A DNA stretch of 64,000 bases from Zizania palustris (taxonomy: Eukaryota > Streptophyta > Magnoliopsida > Poales > Poaceae), in the NCBI GenBank assembly GCA_019279435.1, contig JAAALK010000079.1, positions 83,322,162-83,386,161 of the forward strand, in the 5' to 3' direction. A program made the translations under genes and the position numbers. Below the pieces are notes generated by a model, which saw only the letters and a list, made by a program, of their open reading frames with translations, was not told the origin of the DNA and searched no databases. Shown here piece by piece: positions 24,201 to 36,200 of this stretch. Positions within the stretch are counted from its first letter, which is position 1, and the number at the start of each line of letters is the position of its first letter.

Positions 24201-27200
24201 CTTCTTGTCAGCCTTCCCCTTGGCCCGATCGGCACCGACTGAGGTGCTAATGCCAGTCGCGCCCATGCTAAATCCTCCTCGGATCTTACGGCGGAGTCAC
24301 AACCTAATCAAGATATGTGTGCTCCGATGGCTGGCAATCCGGGGACCGCCGCTCGTACGCGCGACAACGGCGGCGCCATCGCCGATTGCGATCTGCTGCT
24401 CCATCCCTGTCCTGACACCAGATTGCACATTTATGGCGGAAGACGAACCTGAGACGTCTGATACCAAGTTTTCATGGGTCGGGATCCATGGTCGGGGAGG
24501 ATAGCAAAACATTGTAACTGAATTGATAATTGAAGAATTGACCAAGGCCCTAACCCTCGTCGGCGCAATGGAGCCACGCTCCACGTCGCACCGCCGAGGC
24601 AGGGATACAATAGAGAGGCTAAGCCTTTTCTAAACACTCGATGATTTCTTCTAGTGCATCAGCCTTGTTTATATAGGCATAGGGCTAATCTAATCTAACA
24701 ACATTAATCTGATTCTAACAACCTTAATCTACTAGGACTCATTTAATCTAACAACTCAATCCTAACTGAATTGGAATCTTCACCTAATTGGACTCTTAAA
24801 CTAATCTAACCTCTAATTACTAATATGCTACAGTAGTGTGTGGTACTGTTCACGTGAACAGTACCCACGGTACTGTTCACGAGCCTGATTGGGTTGTGGA
24901 GATGTTAGGTGCAGGCGGGCTAGACTATAGGTTAGAGTTGTTCAGTCACTACAAGGGATGGGATGGGGTCCATCTCAAGTTAAGATGTAAAAGGCTTGAG
25001 TCGTATTCGTGTTAGGTATCGAGTTAGGTTTAATGTTGTCCGGTAGCTCGAGGGCGAACTGCACAAAAAGAGGGGTGTATATGCCATGGGCAAGGATTTT
25101 GGGCCAGACCTAGACCGTGAACAGTACCCGTGCGGTACTGTTGACATGAACAGTACCTGTCTGAGACTCTAGTAGAATTAGGGTAGGTTTAGAATGAAGA
25201 GTCCAATTGCAGTTAGAGTCGGTTTGTCCTAGAAATAAGGGGACCCCTGCCCTATATAAAGAAGTCCATAGTTTATAATTAGGATCAAGAATAAGTCAAG
25301 AAAGATCAGATCAAAAAAGTCCGAGTTGGATCCCTACCTCGCCGGCGCGAAGTCTGCCATGCCGACGAGGCTAAGGGCCAATTCGGTCATGTGTTCCAGA
25401 AATTATCATGCATGTGACAACTTGATTGTTGCACGTGACATTCACAGTCCAATAAACACTTACATAGAATTAACTCGCTTCAATTCAACAGAAAAATGGT
25501 GTGACTTTTCATAATCCCCTGCACAAAAAGAGGAATGACAAATTGATCCAAGTTAGGGTTAAGTCATTAACCCTTATGTTGAAGACACAATCCAAGTATA
25601 CATTTCTTTAAAGGGAATCATAGAATACATAACATCTAAGCAAACCACGGACCAGTAAATGGAGAAGAAACATATCAGGCCCTTTGTTTCAGTGATCCTC
25701 TTGTACCCTTTAAAGGAGCAAGAAGGTGTCACCCTTGTCTCTTTTAAATTTTAGACAAGCAGTTGCATCCATTGTGTATACCAAGTTACCAACAGGAATT
25801 GAAGGACAGAAACAATATATTCTATCATGGTTTAAGGTCAATTTAAGCCAGTTAAGCTTAGTCAGACAAAAAGAAGCAATGTTTATGGTGGAAATCAACT
25901 GTGCCAATGCATATTCAAGCACAGAAAATAGGAAATCTATATGGTCACTTAATCATGATCTTTTTAACATGAAGCTTGAGTTATCAAATAAATAACAGGG
26001 CCAGTTTACATTATTTTAGTAATATGCGAGCATGTAAATTTTGAACTTTCAACAGTTCACATCAGAAATAAATATATTGTTACTGTACCCTTCTCCAAAA
26101 ACATTATGAAGACACAAGAAAAGGTATTACATGTGAAATGTATGGATAAACTACATATACAAAAATTATATAACAGTCAAAGCAAGTAGCAAAAATTCAC
26201 CTCTTGACGTGTCTTCTTTGGCAACAAATTGAAGAGGTCCCTGCTTGATAACACCCAACAACCCCCAAAAAATTCAGAATGTAGATGATAAATAAATGTT
26301 ATACATAAAATGTGAATTCAAGCTTAATTTAATTCAATTTATTTTATATGGAAAGACCATTTATTCATCTTAAATGGAAATTTATCATAATTTCACATTT
26401 AAGATATTGTGTTTTACTACAGATTATGTTGACAAAAAATTGTATCATAGTCATAGTAATATAATTATATGATATTACAGTAGACAATTTGGTCAACATA
26501 TGAACTATGCCAAATAGTAAAAAAAGGAAAAATGATCTTGAGTGCATTTTAACTATTTTTATGTAGGATCAATCAGCTCACCTTAACAAGTTCAAGTATC
26601 AAGTTAATGGCAACATTAACATCATAACATGATGGATTTAGTGAATTAGCCAAAACCACATACCACAACTCTACATGCACCAATTCACTCTAATGCAAAA
26701 TTCACCTATTGGCCTTGTAATCAGTACGCAAAAAGCAAATATTTTCTCCAGAGTACACAATTATTTTCTGGGACTTGAACGACATTTTTTTAGTTTATTA
26801 TGAAACATGCTTTTATGGGTAAGACCAAGCCATTGAAGTGCGTAAAATTAAAGCACCAAGACCATAAGGTCAAAGAGAAGAAAAGGTGTTATGTGTGTGT
26901 CAAGGGCGTCGGGCCCCTGGCTAGCCGGACCGCGGCTACGTAGTTCGTAGTCGCGTTCCGTTGTCTTCTCCGGTGAGGTAACCCTCTACCGCAGGCTTGA
27001 GAGAGAGAGGAGATAGATTGGGAATATAATTCTTGCTTGATTCCAAAAGACAGAGCTACATGGGTATATATAGACCCCAGCCCTAACTAACTTCAATCTA
27101 ATCTCTTAACTAACAAAATCCAATATAATCTCTTAACTAACAAAATCCAATATAATCTCTTAACTAACAAAATCCAATCTAATCCTCTTAACTAACAAAA

Positions 27201-30200
27201 TCCAATCTAATCTCTTAACTAACAAAATCCCAATAACTGAACTAATCTCTTAATTGCCTTATCTCTTCCTAACCGCCCCTGGCGGTTCCTTCTGGCGCAT
27301 GCACGGCGCACTCTGTGGCGCGGCGCGCGTCACGGCGGCGCCTATACGTGCGCCCCCACATGACATCTCTCCCCGCCTCGAAATCCAGCTCGTCCTCGAG
27401 CTGAAAAGAAGGGAATCTTGCGCGGAGGTCGTCCAGGTCCTCCCATGTGGCTGAAGTAGGTGGCTCTCTTTGCCACTCAACGAGCACCTGACGGACGCCC
27501 CTGGCCAACCTTGCTTGAGTAACCTTGGCCGGGGTGGGTACCACGGCTCCATGCAGAAGCTGAGGAAGCAGCGGCAGACTTGCCGGTGGGGTGCCGACGA
27601 ACTTCTTGAGGACGCCGACATGGAACACATCATGAAGGCGTGCGCCGGGGGGCAGCTGTAGTCGTACGGCCACCTCGTTGATGACCTCCGTCACCTGGTA
27701 CGGGCCGACGTAACGAGGCTTGAGCTTCCCTGTTGCCAACCGCGGCAGTGATGTTGCCGCCCGTTGCCGAAGGCGGAGAAGAGCCCAATCACCGAATTGG
27801 AAGGTGACTGGCCGGTGGTGCTGGTCGTAGACGCACTTTTGAACCGCCTGAGCTTGTTCCAGGCGGTAGCGGATGTCCTCAAGGAAAGCAGTGTGTTCCT
27901 CCATCTCTTGGGCTACTGCTGCGACGCGTGTCTCACCGGCCTCGTAGGAGCGGATGGTCGGGGGATCCCGGCCATAGACCACCCGAAATGGGGTGTTGTG
28001 GAGCGATGACTGATAGGCCGTGTTGTAGGTGTACTCAGCCCATGGTAACCATCGTAGCCACTGCCGGGGCCGGTCACCGGTGAAGCACTGCAAGTACATG
28101 ACGATGACCCGGTTGGCGACCTCGGTCTGGCCATTTGTTTGCGGATGGAAGGCAGACGACATGTAGAGCTTCGTCCCTGTGAGTCGCATGAGCTCCTGCC
28201 AAAATGCCGAAGTAAAAACTGGGTCGCGATCCGAGACAATGGATTGTGGTACACCATGGAGGCGAACGATGTCGCCGAAGAAGGCGTTCACGACGGACGC
28301 AGCGGTGTAGGGGTGCGCCAATGGGATGAAGTGACAGTACTTGCTGAAGCGGTCCACGACGGAGAGGATGACCGTCTTGCCTTGCACCCTAGGCAGCGCC
28401 TCGATGCAGTCGATGCCGATGTCGGCCCATACGGCAGCCGGCACTGGTAGCGGCTGTAGCAGCCCAGCCGGCCTGAGGTGGTCCGATTTGTACTGCTGAC
28501 AAACGACACAGGCCTTCACAAAATCCTGCACCAAGCGACGCATATTAGAAAAATGAAAGTCCCACCGCAGCCTGTGAAGGGTGCGGTGGATGCCCTCATG
28601 GCCGTCGTTGTGGACTGCGGCCACGATCTCCTGCAGTAGTGGCGACACTGAGGGAATGTATAGGCGGCCGCCGAAAGCCACCATGCCGTCTATCAATGCC
28701 CATGGTGCGTCCCGGGTGCCTGCTTGGATCTCCGTCTGGATGGCGACCAGGGCTGGATCAGTGGCCTGGGCGTGGCGAAGGCGATCGATGAAGTCGAAGC
28801 GGGGCGCCGAAAGAGCCATCACTTCCCCCTCGTCGTTGTCGCGGCGGGAGAGGGCGTCGGCGACGACGTTCGTGGCACCAGACCGGTACTCCACCGAGAA
28901 GTCGAAGCCTAGGAGCTTGTCGACCCAGTGGTGTTGAGGGATCGTGGCGAGGCGCTGATCGAGGAGGTACTTCAAGCTGTAGTGGTCGGTCTTGACGATG
29001 AAGCGCCTTCCCCAGAGGTACAGGCGCTAGTGTCGTACTGCTTGGACGAGGCCGATGAGCTCACGCTCGTATGCGGCCAACGAGCGGTGGCGAGGCGCTA
29101 CCGGCCTGCTGAAGAAGGCCACGGGATGACCCTCTTGGACCAAGACCGCGTCGAACCCGATTATAGATGCGTCGCACTCGACGGTGAAAGGTCGGCCAAA
29201 GTCGGGCATGGCGAGGACGGGGGCAGATGTGACGGCCGCTTTGAGTGCTGTGAACGCCGCGACTACTGCATCGTTCCAAGAGAACCCTTCCTTCTTGAGT
29301 AGGGCCGTCAGTGGTGCCGCGATCACACCGTAGTTGTGGACGAACTTGCGGTAGTACACGGCGAGGCCGAGGAAACCGCGCACCGCCCGAGGTGAGTGTG
29401 GGGCTAGCCACTCGTGTATCGCCTGTACTTTGGCCGGGTCCATGGACACTCCTGCCGCGAATATGACATGGCCAAGGTAGGCGACGGAGGAAACCCCAAA
29501 GGAACACTTGGAGCGCTTGACGAAGAGGTGGTGGCGGCGTAGTTCGAGTACGGCTCGGAGGTGGCGCAAGTGATCCGCCCATGTACTGCTATAAATCAGA
29601 ATATCGTCAAAAAATATCAGGACAAAGCGGCGTAGAAATGGCCTGAGTACATCATTCATCAGGGCCTGGAATGTTGCTGGTGCGTTGCACAGCCCGAATG
29701 CCATCACTAGGAACTCATATAGGCCGTTGTGGGTGCGGAACGTCGTCTTGTGTATGTCTTCTGGGCGCATGCGCACTTGGTGGTACCCTGATCGCGGGTC
29801 AAGCTTGGTGAAGAACTTGGCGCCATGGAGCTCGTCGACCACCGAGATCGGGAAGGCATCTTTGATGGTGAGTGCGTTCAATGCCCGGTAGTCGACGCAG
29901 AAACGCCACGAGCCATCGGCCTTCTTGACGAGGAGGACGGGCGACGAGAATGGTGAGTCGCTGCGGCGGACAATTCCTTGCTCCATCATGGCGGCGCACT
30001 GTTTCTCCAACTCGTCCTTGTGTGTCGCGGGGTAACAATAGGGTCGGACGGCAACTGGTTGAGCGCCGGCTTTGAGGATGATGCGGTGGTCGTGCGCCCG
30101 CTTGGGGGGTAGTCCGACGGGTTCCTTGAAGAGCCCCTCGAACGCGAGTAGTAGCTCCCCCAAGAGGGGACCGCCCTGTGCTATCGCGCTGAGGGATGGG

Positions 30201-33200
30201 GCTGGGGGCACGGCCACGCCGGTCCAGGAGACGGGGCGCCCGTGGCGCTGGAAGGACATGTGCTGCTGGCCGAGGTCCCACACAATGGGTCCCAACTCGC
30301 CCAGCCAGCGGGTACCGAGGACAACGTCGTATCTGGCCAGTGGGATGACGTAGAGGTCTGTCGGGAATGGGTCTCCGTCGACGAGGATGGGCGCGTCCCG
30401 TAACACGCCAGCGCATGTGACCCTCTCGCCGTTAGCGACCAAGGCTGTGAGGCGGGGTTGATGGCAGAGGGGTAGACCCGAGCGCTGTGCCGCCTTCTCC
30501 GAGATGAAGTTATGAGTGTTTCCGGAGTCGAGGAGGGCGACGACGAGGGATGCGGCGCCGAGTGCCACGACAATCTGCATGGTGCCCGCCATGGGTACCC
30601 CTGCTACGGCCTGCAGGGAGAAACAAGGTGCCTCGGCGTCGTGCTCTGTCTCGCCCGTGGTATCCGCAACGTCCTCAATCTCTATGCCTCCAAGGAAGAA
30701 GATGCGCCGGCAAAACCTGTTATGGCCACGAGTATATTTTTCGTTACAATTAAAACATAGGCCCAGGCGACGCCGTTCTGCCATCTCATCCGGGGTGAGG
30801 CGCCCGTGGTTGCCCTCGTCGCGGCCCTACTGGGCGGCCACCGGGGGGGAGGCAGGACCGGCTGCTGTTGGGGCGCCGGAGGTGCTGGCCGGGGCGCGGG
30901 TGCGGGCAAGAGGCCGCACTGGGGTGCTCGGTTGGGGGGTTGTGCCGGACGGGAGCTCTCCATCAACTCCACCTGACGTGCCAGACTCATGGCTGCCGCA
31001 AGTGTCTCCGGATTGTGAATGCGGACAGCGTGGCTGAGTGGTGGTAGGAGTCCGCCGGTGAAGAGTTGGACGCGATGTGCTTCGTCAAGGCGACCCGCAC
31101 GGGGCAGGAGGGCCTGAAATCTGTTGGCGTACTCTTCCACGGTGCCTGTGCGCCTGCACTCGGCGAGCTCGAACAGCGGGGCCGACTGGAGGGGGGGCCA
31201 AACCGCAAGTTCAGCAGCTCCTTGAATCGCCCCCACGACGACATGCCCTCGTCCTCCTGGAGCTGGATGTACCAAAGTTGTGCGACGTCCTCCAAGTTGT
31301 ACGAGGCCATCCAAACGCGCTCCTCTGTCATCGTGCGTTGTTGGCGAAAATAAGATTCACACTTGTCGATGAAGAGCATCGGATCGGTCTTGCCGTCAAA
31401 GCGAGGAAAATCTAGTTTTTGGAATCTTGGGGGCCGATCGGTGATGTTCCTGTTCTCAAACCGGTCGCTGCTTCCCGATGACGTGGAGGCTTGTTCCTTC
31501 TTCAGATCTGCCATGGCAACCTTCATAGCCGTCATCTCGGCGGACAGATTTTGCAATAATTTGTCTAGGTCAGCGATGGAGGATTCCCCCATGGCCGGCG
31601 GTGAGGGAGTAGGTACAGGGAGGGGTGGGTGGCCGGTTTCTGATGTGGCGAGCAGTGGTGGTGCGGCGGTGGATGGACTGGTGGCGGTGGGATCTGTTGT
31701 GGTGGCAGTGGGCGGCGTGGTGGCAGTGGATGGAGGCGCAGCGATCTGATCGGCGGAGGGGGATGGCGGGGCGGGCTGGTAGGGCGTGGCGGCGGTGGAG
31801 GATTCGGAGGAGCGGGAGCGAGTGGGCGAGGACCGTCGAACTCGTGATACCAGGTTGTCAAGGGTGTCGGGCCCCTGGCTAGCCGAACCGCGGCTACGTA
31901 GTTCGTAGTCGCGTTCCGTTGTCTTCTCCGGTGAGGTAACCCTCTACAGCAGGCTTGAGAGAGAGAGGAGATAGATTGGGAATATAATTCTTGCTTGATT
32001 CCAAAAGACAGAGCTACATGGGTATATATGACCCCAGCCCTAACTAACTTCAATCTAATCTCTTAACTAACAAAGTCCAAACTAATCTCTTAACTAACAA
32101 AATCCAATCTAATCCTCTTAACTAACAAAATCCAATCTAATCTCTTAACTAACAAAATCCCAATAACTGAACTAATCTCTTAATTGTCTTATCTCTTCCT
32201 AACCGCCCCTGGCGGTTCCTTCTAGCGCATGCACGGCGCGCTCTGTGGCACGGCGCGCGTCACGGCGGCGCCTATACGTGTGCCCCCACATGACAGTGTG
32301 TTAACTAAATCCATTATCCATCGTGTATGAATGACCATAAGATCCGTTAATATAGAATAAAAATAGGTAAAGACTGTTAGATGGATATTAGTCTTTCTAT
32401 TATTGTATTCCTTCAGGGGTTTCTTTGCATATTTCCCTCTCTTGTACATCTATATATTTGGACCTTCTGTCCTCAGAATAATACAAGTGCTATTCCTAAC
32501 ATGGTATCAGAGCCAGAAAAATTAGGGTTAGGTTTTCTAATCTCCTCCCCTAATCGATCTACATGCAGCCCCTTTCTTTGATCCATCTTTTGATTGACGG
32601 ATCGTTGGGGCTTCTTCCTCCTCTGCCATCGTTGTCTGTCATCATCTGCCGTCGTCGTCGTCGTCGGTGTGCCGGCCGTTGTCGTCGGTTCTCTCGCGCA
32701 GACGGGAGTATCCCTTGCGGCGGTGGCGGGTTGTTGCCGTCGTCGGTCCTCTTCGCGCAGGTCGGCGGCTGCGGGCCTCACGGCTGCCCTGCGAGTCGCC
32801 GTCGCCGGTCGTCGTTCTCGACGGCAGTGCGCGGACGGGAGTATCCCTTGCGGGGCGGCGAGTCGTTGTCGTTGTCGGCGCGGGTCGTTGACGTCGTCGG
32901 CGGCTGCTCTACGGGGTCGCCGGCGCCGCCTTGCGCTGCTTCGGTTGGCCTCGCGGCTGCTCTACGGGGTCAGCGGCGCCGCCTTGCGCTGCGGCCCGTC
33001 GGCGGCTCGCCGGATCTGCCTGCTTCCTTGCGCTACGGCGCCGATTGCGCTGCGGGCCTCCTTTCCTTCGCTGCGGGCTTCCTTTCCTTCGCGGGAGCAG
33101 CAACTGCGGGCGGGTTGTTGCCTTGCGGGTGACGGCGTGACAGCAGGCCCTCTGCCTTTCTAAAAAAATGGCTTCCTCTACTCCTTCAGGCCCCGTCCCA

Positions 33201-36200
33201 GTGTTGCGGTGTCCAGTGCTTTTTAATGGCACCAACTATCGTGACTGGGTTCCTCGCATGCGGTTGCACATGCGTGGACTTCGTCTTTGGGAGTTTCTCA
33301 CGGGTGAGCTGCCCTGCCCTCTGGCTCCTTTAGCTCCCACTCAGCCGGTGATCTCGGAGAAGACTACAACTACTGAGAAGGAGAGTCTGCTTGCAGATTA
33401 TGATGATCGTCTGGCTTCATATGAGTCTCAGTTTCGTGCTTACAGGACTTGGCTTGATGAGGATGCTCGTGCAGGTTCGATTCTTGTGGCTAGTATGGAG
33501 GATCGTATTTCTGCGGACATTGTGGAGCTTGAGCGGTCTCATCAGATGTGGACTTTTCTTCGCAGTCGTTATGAGCCCACAGCTTTTCTTGCTGCTATTC
33601 GACAGGAGCACCTTCTTCGCCAGGGAGATGATACTATTGATGCTTTCTTCGATCAGCTTTCTGTTATTTGGCGTCAGATTGATACTCTTGGTCCTCAGTT
33701 GTCTCCTGCCACCTGTCAGTCATGCAAGGATCAGAAGATTGCTCTGGAGCTTCGTCGCACTTACGACTTCTTGACTCAGCTTCGTGATGAGTTTGAGCCT
33801 CTTCGTGCTCAGCTGCTTGCTCGTCACCCTTGTGTTTCATTGATGGATGCTCTTGCTGAGGTTCGTAATGAGGAGACACGTCTTTGGGATGCTGGCCTTT
33901 TGCGGGTTTCTTCGGTTTTGGCTGCTCATTCTTCGAGTGCTCGTCCTACTGCTTCGGTGCCACTGGCGTCTCCTTCGGTTGCTCCGTCTGCTGCTCGTGG
34001 TGCGAGTACTGGTCTTCATTGTGATCACTGTGGTCGTGATGTACACGTGGAGGCCTTTTGCTACAGGAAGAAGAAAGCTCAGAAGGCTCAAGCTCGCCGT
34101 TCTTCACAGGGTACTGGTGGTTCTAGTTCTAGAGGATCTGAGAGGAGTTCTGCTGGTTCAGAGACACAGGAGATGCTCATGCTACTTCGGCGCCTTGCAG
34201 CCTCTACATCGTCAGGAGCTATTGGTTCTGTGACTCAGTCCCCTGCACTTACGGGTTCTGCTACTGCTTCTTAGTCTTCCACTCTAGGACCTTCATCTGC
34301 TTCTTCTCCAGGTACTTCTCCTTGGTATCTTGATTCGGGTGCTACTTTTCATATGACTCCTCATTCTACCCACCTCTCTTCTTTACACCCTTCTTACCAT
34401 CATTGCATTGTTCATACTGCTGATGGATCTCCTCTCTCTGTTAATGGACATGGCACTCTTTCTTCTGACACGTTTTTTGTACCTGATGTTTCGATTGTTC
34501 CTGATTTGACCATGCAGCTTATGTCTGCTGGGCAGATCACTGACAATGATTGTCGTATTATCCTTGACTCTGATGCTTGCTATATTCAAGATCGTCGCAC
34601 TGGTCACCTGATTGGTACTAGCCCCCGTCGGCGTGATTCACATCGTCTTTGGGAGCTTGACTGGCTTCGTCTTCCTTCCGCTGCGCCTGCCAGTCTTGTC
34701 AGTGTCGCCTCCGCTGCTTCGTCCACGTCTTCGTTTACTCAGTGGCATCATCGTCTCGGACACCTTTGTGGCTCTCGGTTGTCTACATTACTTCGTCGAG
34801 GTCTTTTAGGGTCGGTTTCAGGTCGAGAGTCTTTAGATCATTGTCAGGGTTATCGGTTGGGAAAGCAGGTCCAACTTCCCTATCCTTCTAGTGAGTCTGT
34901 GTCTCAGCGACCTTTTGATCTTGTTCATTCTGATGTTTGGGGTCCTGCACCTTTTGTTTCAAAAGGTGGTCATAAATTTTATATCATTTTCATCGATGAC
35001 TTTTCTCGACACACATGGATTTACTTTATGAAACATCGTAGTGAGGTTTTATCCATCTATAAGAATTTTTCTGCTATGATTTGTACCCAGTTTGACACAT
35101 CTATTCGTGTTTTTCGTGCGGATTCTGCTGGGGAGTATTTATCGGATGCTATTCACTAGGTGTTTGCTGAGCAGGGTACACTAGCTCAGTTTTCTTGTCC
35201 TGGTGCTCACGCCCAGAACGGGGTTGCTGAGCGCAATCATCGTCATCTACTTGAGACTGCTCGTGCTCTTATGATTGCCTCCTCTGTTCCACCTCACTTT
35301 TGGGCTGAGGCGGTTTCTACTGCCACTTATTTGATTAACATCCAGCCTTCTTCGGCTCTTCAGGGTGGTATTCCATTTGAGCGTCTTTGTGGTAAGACCC
35401 CCGATTACTCCAGCCTTCGTCTCTTTGGCTGTGTGTGTTATGTGCTTCTTGCACCTCGTGAGCGTACTAAGTTGACTGCTCAGTCTGCCGAGTGTGTCTT
35501 CTTAGGCTATAGCATAGAGCACAAGGGTTATCGTTGTTGGGATCCGATCGCTCGTCGGATGCGGACATTGCGGGATGTTGTCTTTGATGAGTCCCGTCCT
35601 TTCTATCCACGTCCCACTACTGATGTTTCTCCTGCCTCCTTGGTTGACCCCTTGTCTTTTCTACTTTTTCCTAATGCTCCTCCTGCTTCTTTGCCCATTA
35701 CTCGTTCGACTTTGTCATCCTCTGTGTCTTCCTCTGAGTCTCCTCCCGTGGTTCCCGACTACACGGTAAAGCCTCCTATGACACAATTCTACAGTCGTCG
35801 TAGGGCACATCTGTCAGATGCTCCAGCTCCCTTAGATGAGCCCTCCTCTGATGTGCCACCCTCTTCTTTCATTGAGGATGGGTCATCTTCTACTCCTGTT
35901 GAGTCCTCTCCGATGGATTCATCTCCGGAGCAACTTATCAGACGTAGTCATCGCCTTCGTAGGCCGCCTGATTGTTACTCTCCTTCGACATTCATTGCTA
36001 CTGCTCTTTCTGAGCCAGCTTCTTATCATGATGCTATTCTTCATCTGGAATGGCAGCATGCGATGGCCGAGGAGATCGTTGCTCTTGAGCGGACTGGCAC
36101 GTGGGATCTTGTACCATGTCCCCCACGTGTTCGTCCTATCACTTGTAAGTGGGTCTATAAGGTTAAGACTCGCTCTGATGGTTCTCTTGAGCGCTATAAG

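Larger units (their letters stand above)
21388..25440 (+). mobile_element. Non-autonomous LTR retrotransposon in AUG3 intron 8, with a nested element
   Basis: LTRs at 21388-21926 and 24903-25440 both start TG(T) and end CACGTGACA, and the unit is flanked by TTCAC at 21383-21387 and 25441-25445. The bases after the left LTR (TTTTGTATCAAAGCC) resemble a mutated TTGGTATCAAAGCC-type primer site. Nothing resembling polymerase or integrase is left. An ORF at 22013-22405 and a broken frame from 22429 (MASPSSALDEGVKKLDDL) could be gag-like, but I do not recognise them. A second element is nested at 22630-24902. The target duplication ends 19 bp from the edge of exon 8. The LTRs differ at many positions, so the insertion is not recent. 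Confidence 0.8.
26898..32295 (-). mobile_element. Chromovirus-type gypsy element in AUG3 intron 6
   Basis: 5398-bp element with TGTCA...TGACA LTRs at 26898-27365 (3') and 31856-32295 (5'), flanked by GTGTG at 26893-26897 and 32296-32300. Minus-strand TGGTATCA next to the 5' LTR (31852-31845) is the start of the primer-binding site. Gene order gag, protease, reverse transcriptase, RNase H, integrase, then a chromodomain-like tail identifies a chromovirus; the small size and short LTRs suggest the Reina group, which is inference. It lies in the same direction as AUG3. Frameshifts in gag and a stop in RNase H show it is dead, although the rest of pol is open. Confidence 0.92.

Noticed and set aside
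23110..24637. Plus- and minus-strand open frames in the nested intron 8 element
   Set aside because: Only the minus-strand 23631-24266 frame has a gag-like position; the others are overlapping shadows in GC-rich DNA.
27095..27240. Regular 27-bp repeats as a CRISPR array
   Set aside because: The units are head to tail with no unique spacers, inside an LTR of plant nuclear DNA.
31191..31197. Programmed frameshift at a run of seven G in the gypsy gag
   Set aside because: The related elements keep gag and pol in one frame and a second shift follows near 30800, so this is better read as an indel in a homopolymer.
32563..33163. Several open frames of 70-190 residues before the copia gag
   Set aside because: They fall in the untranslated leader between the primer site and the gag start and consist of low-complexity Arg/Ser/Gly sequence from GTCGTCG-type repeats.
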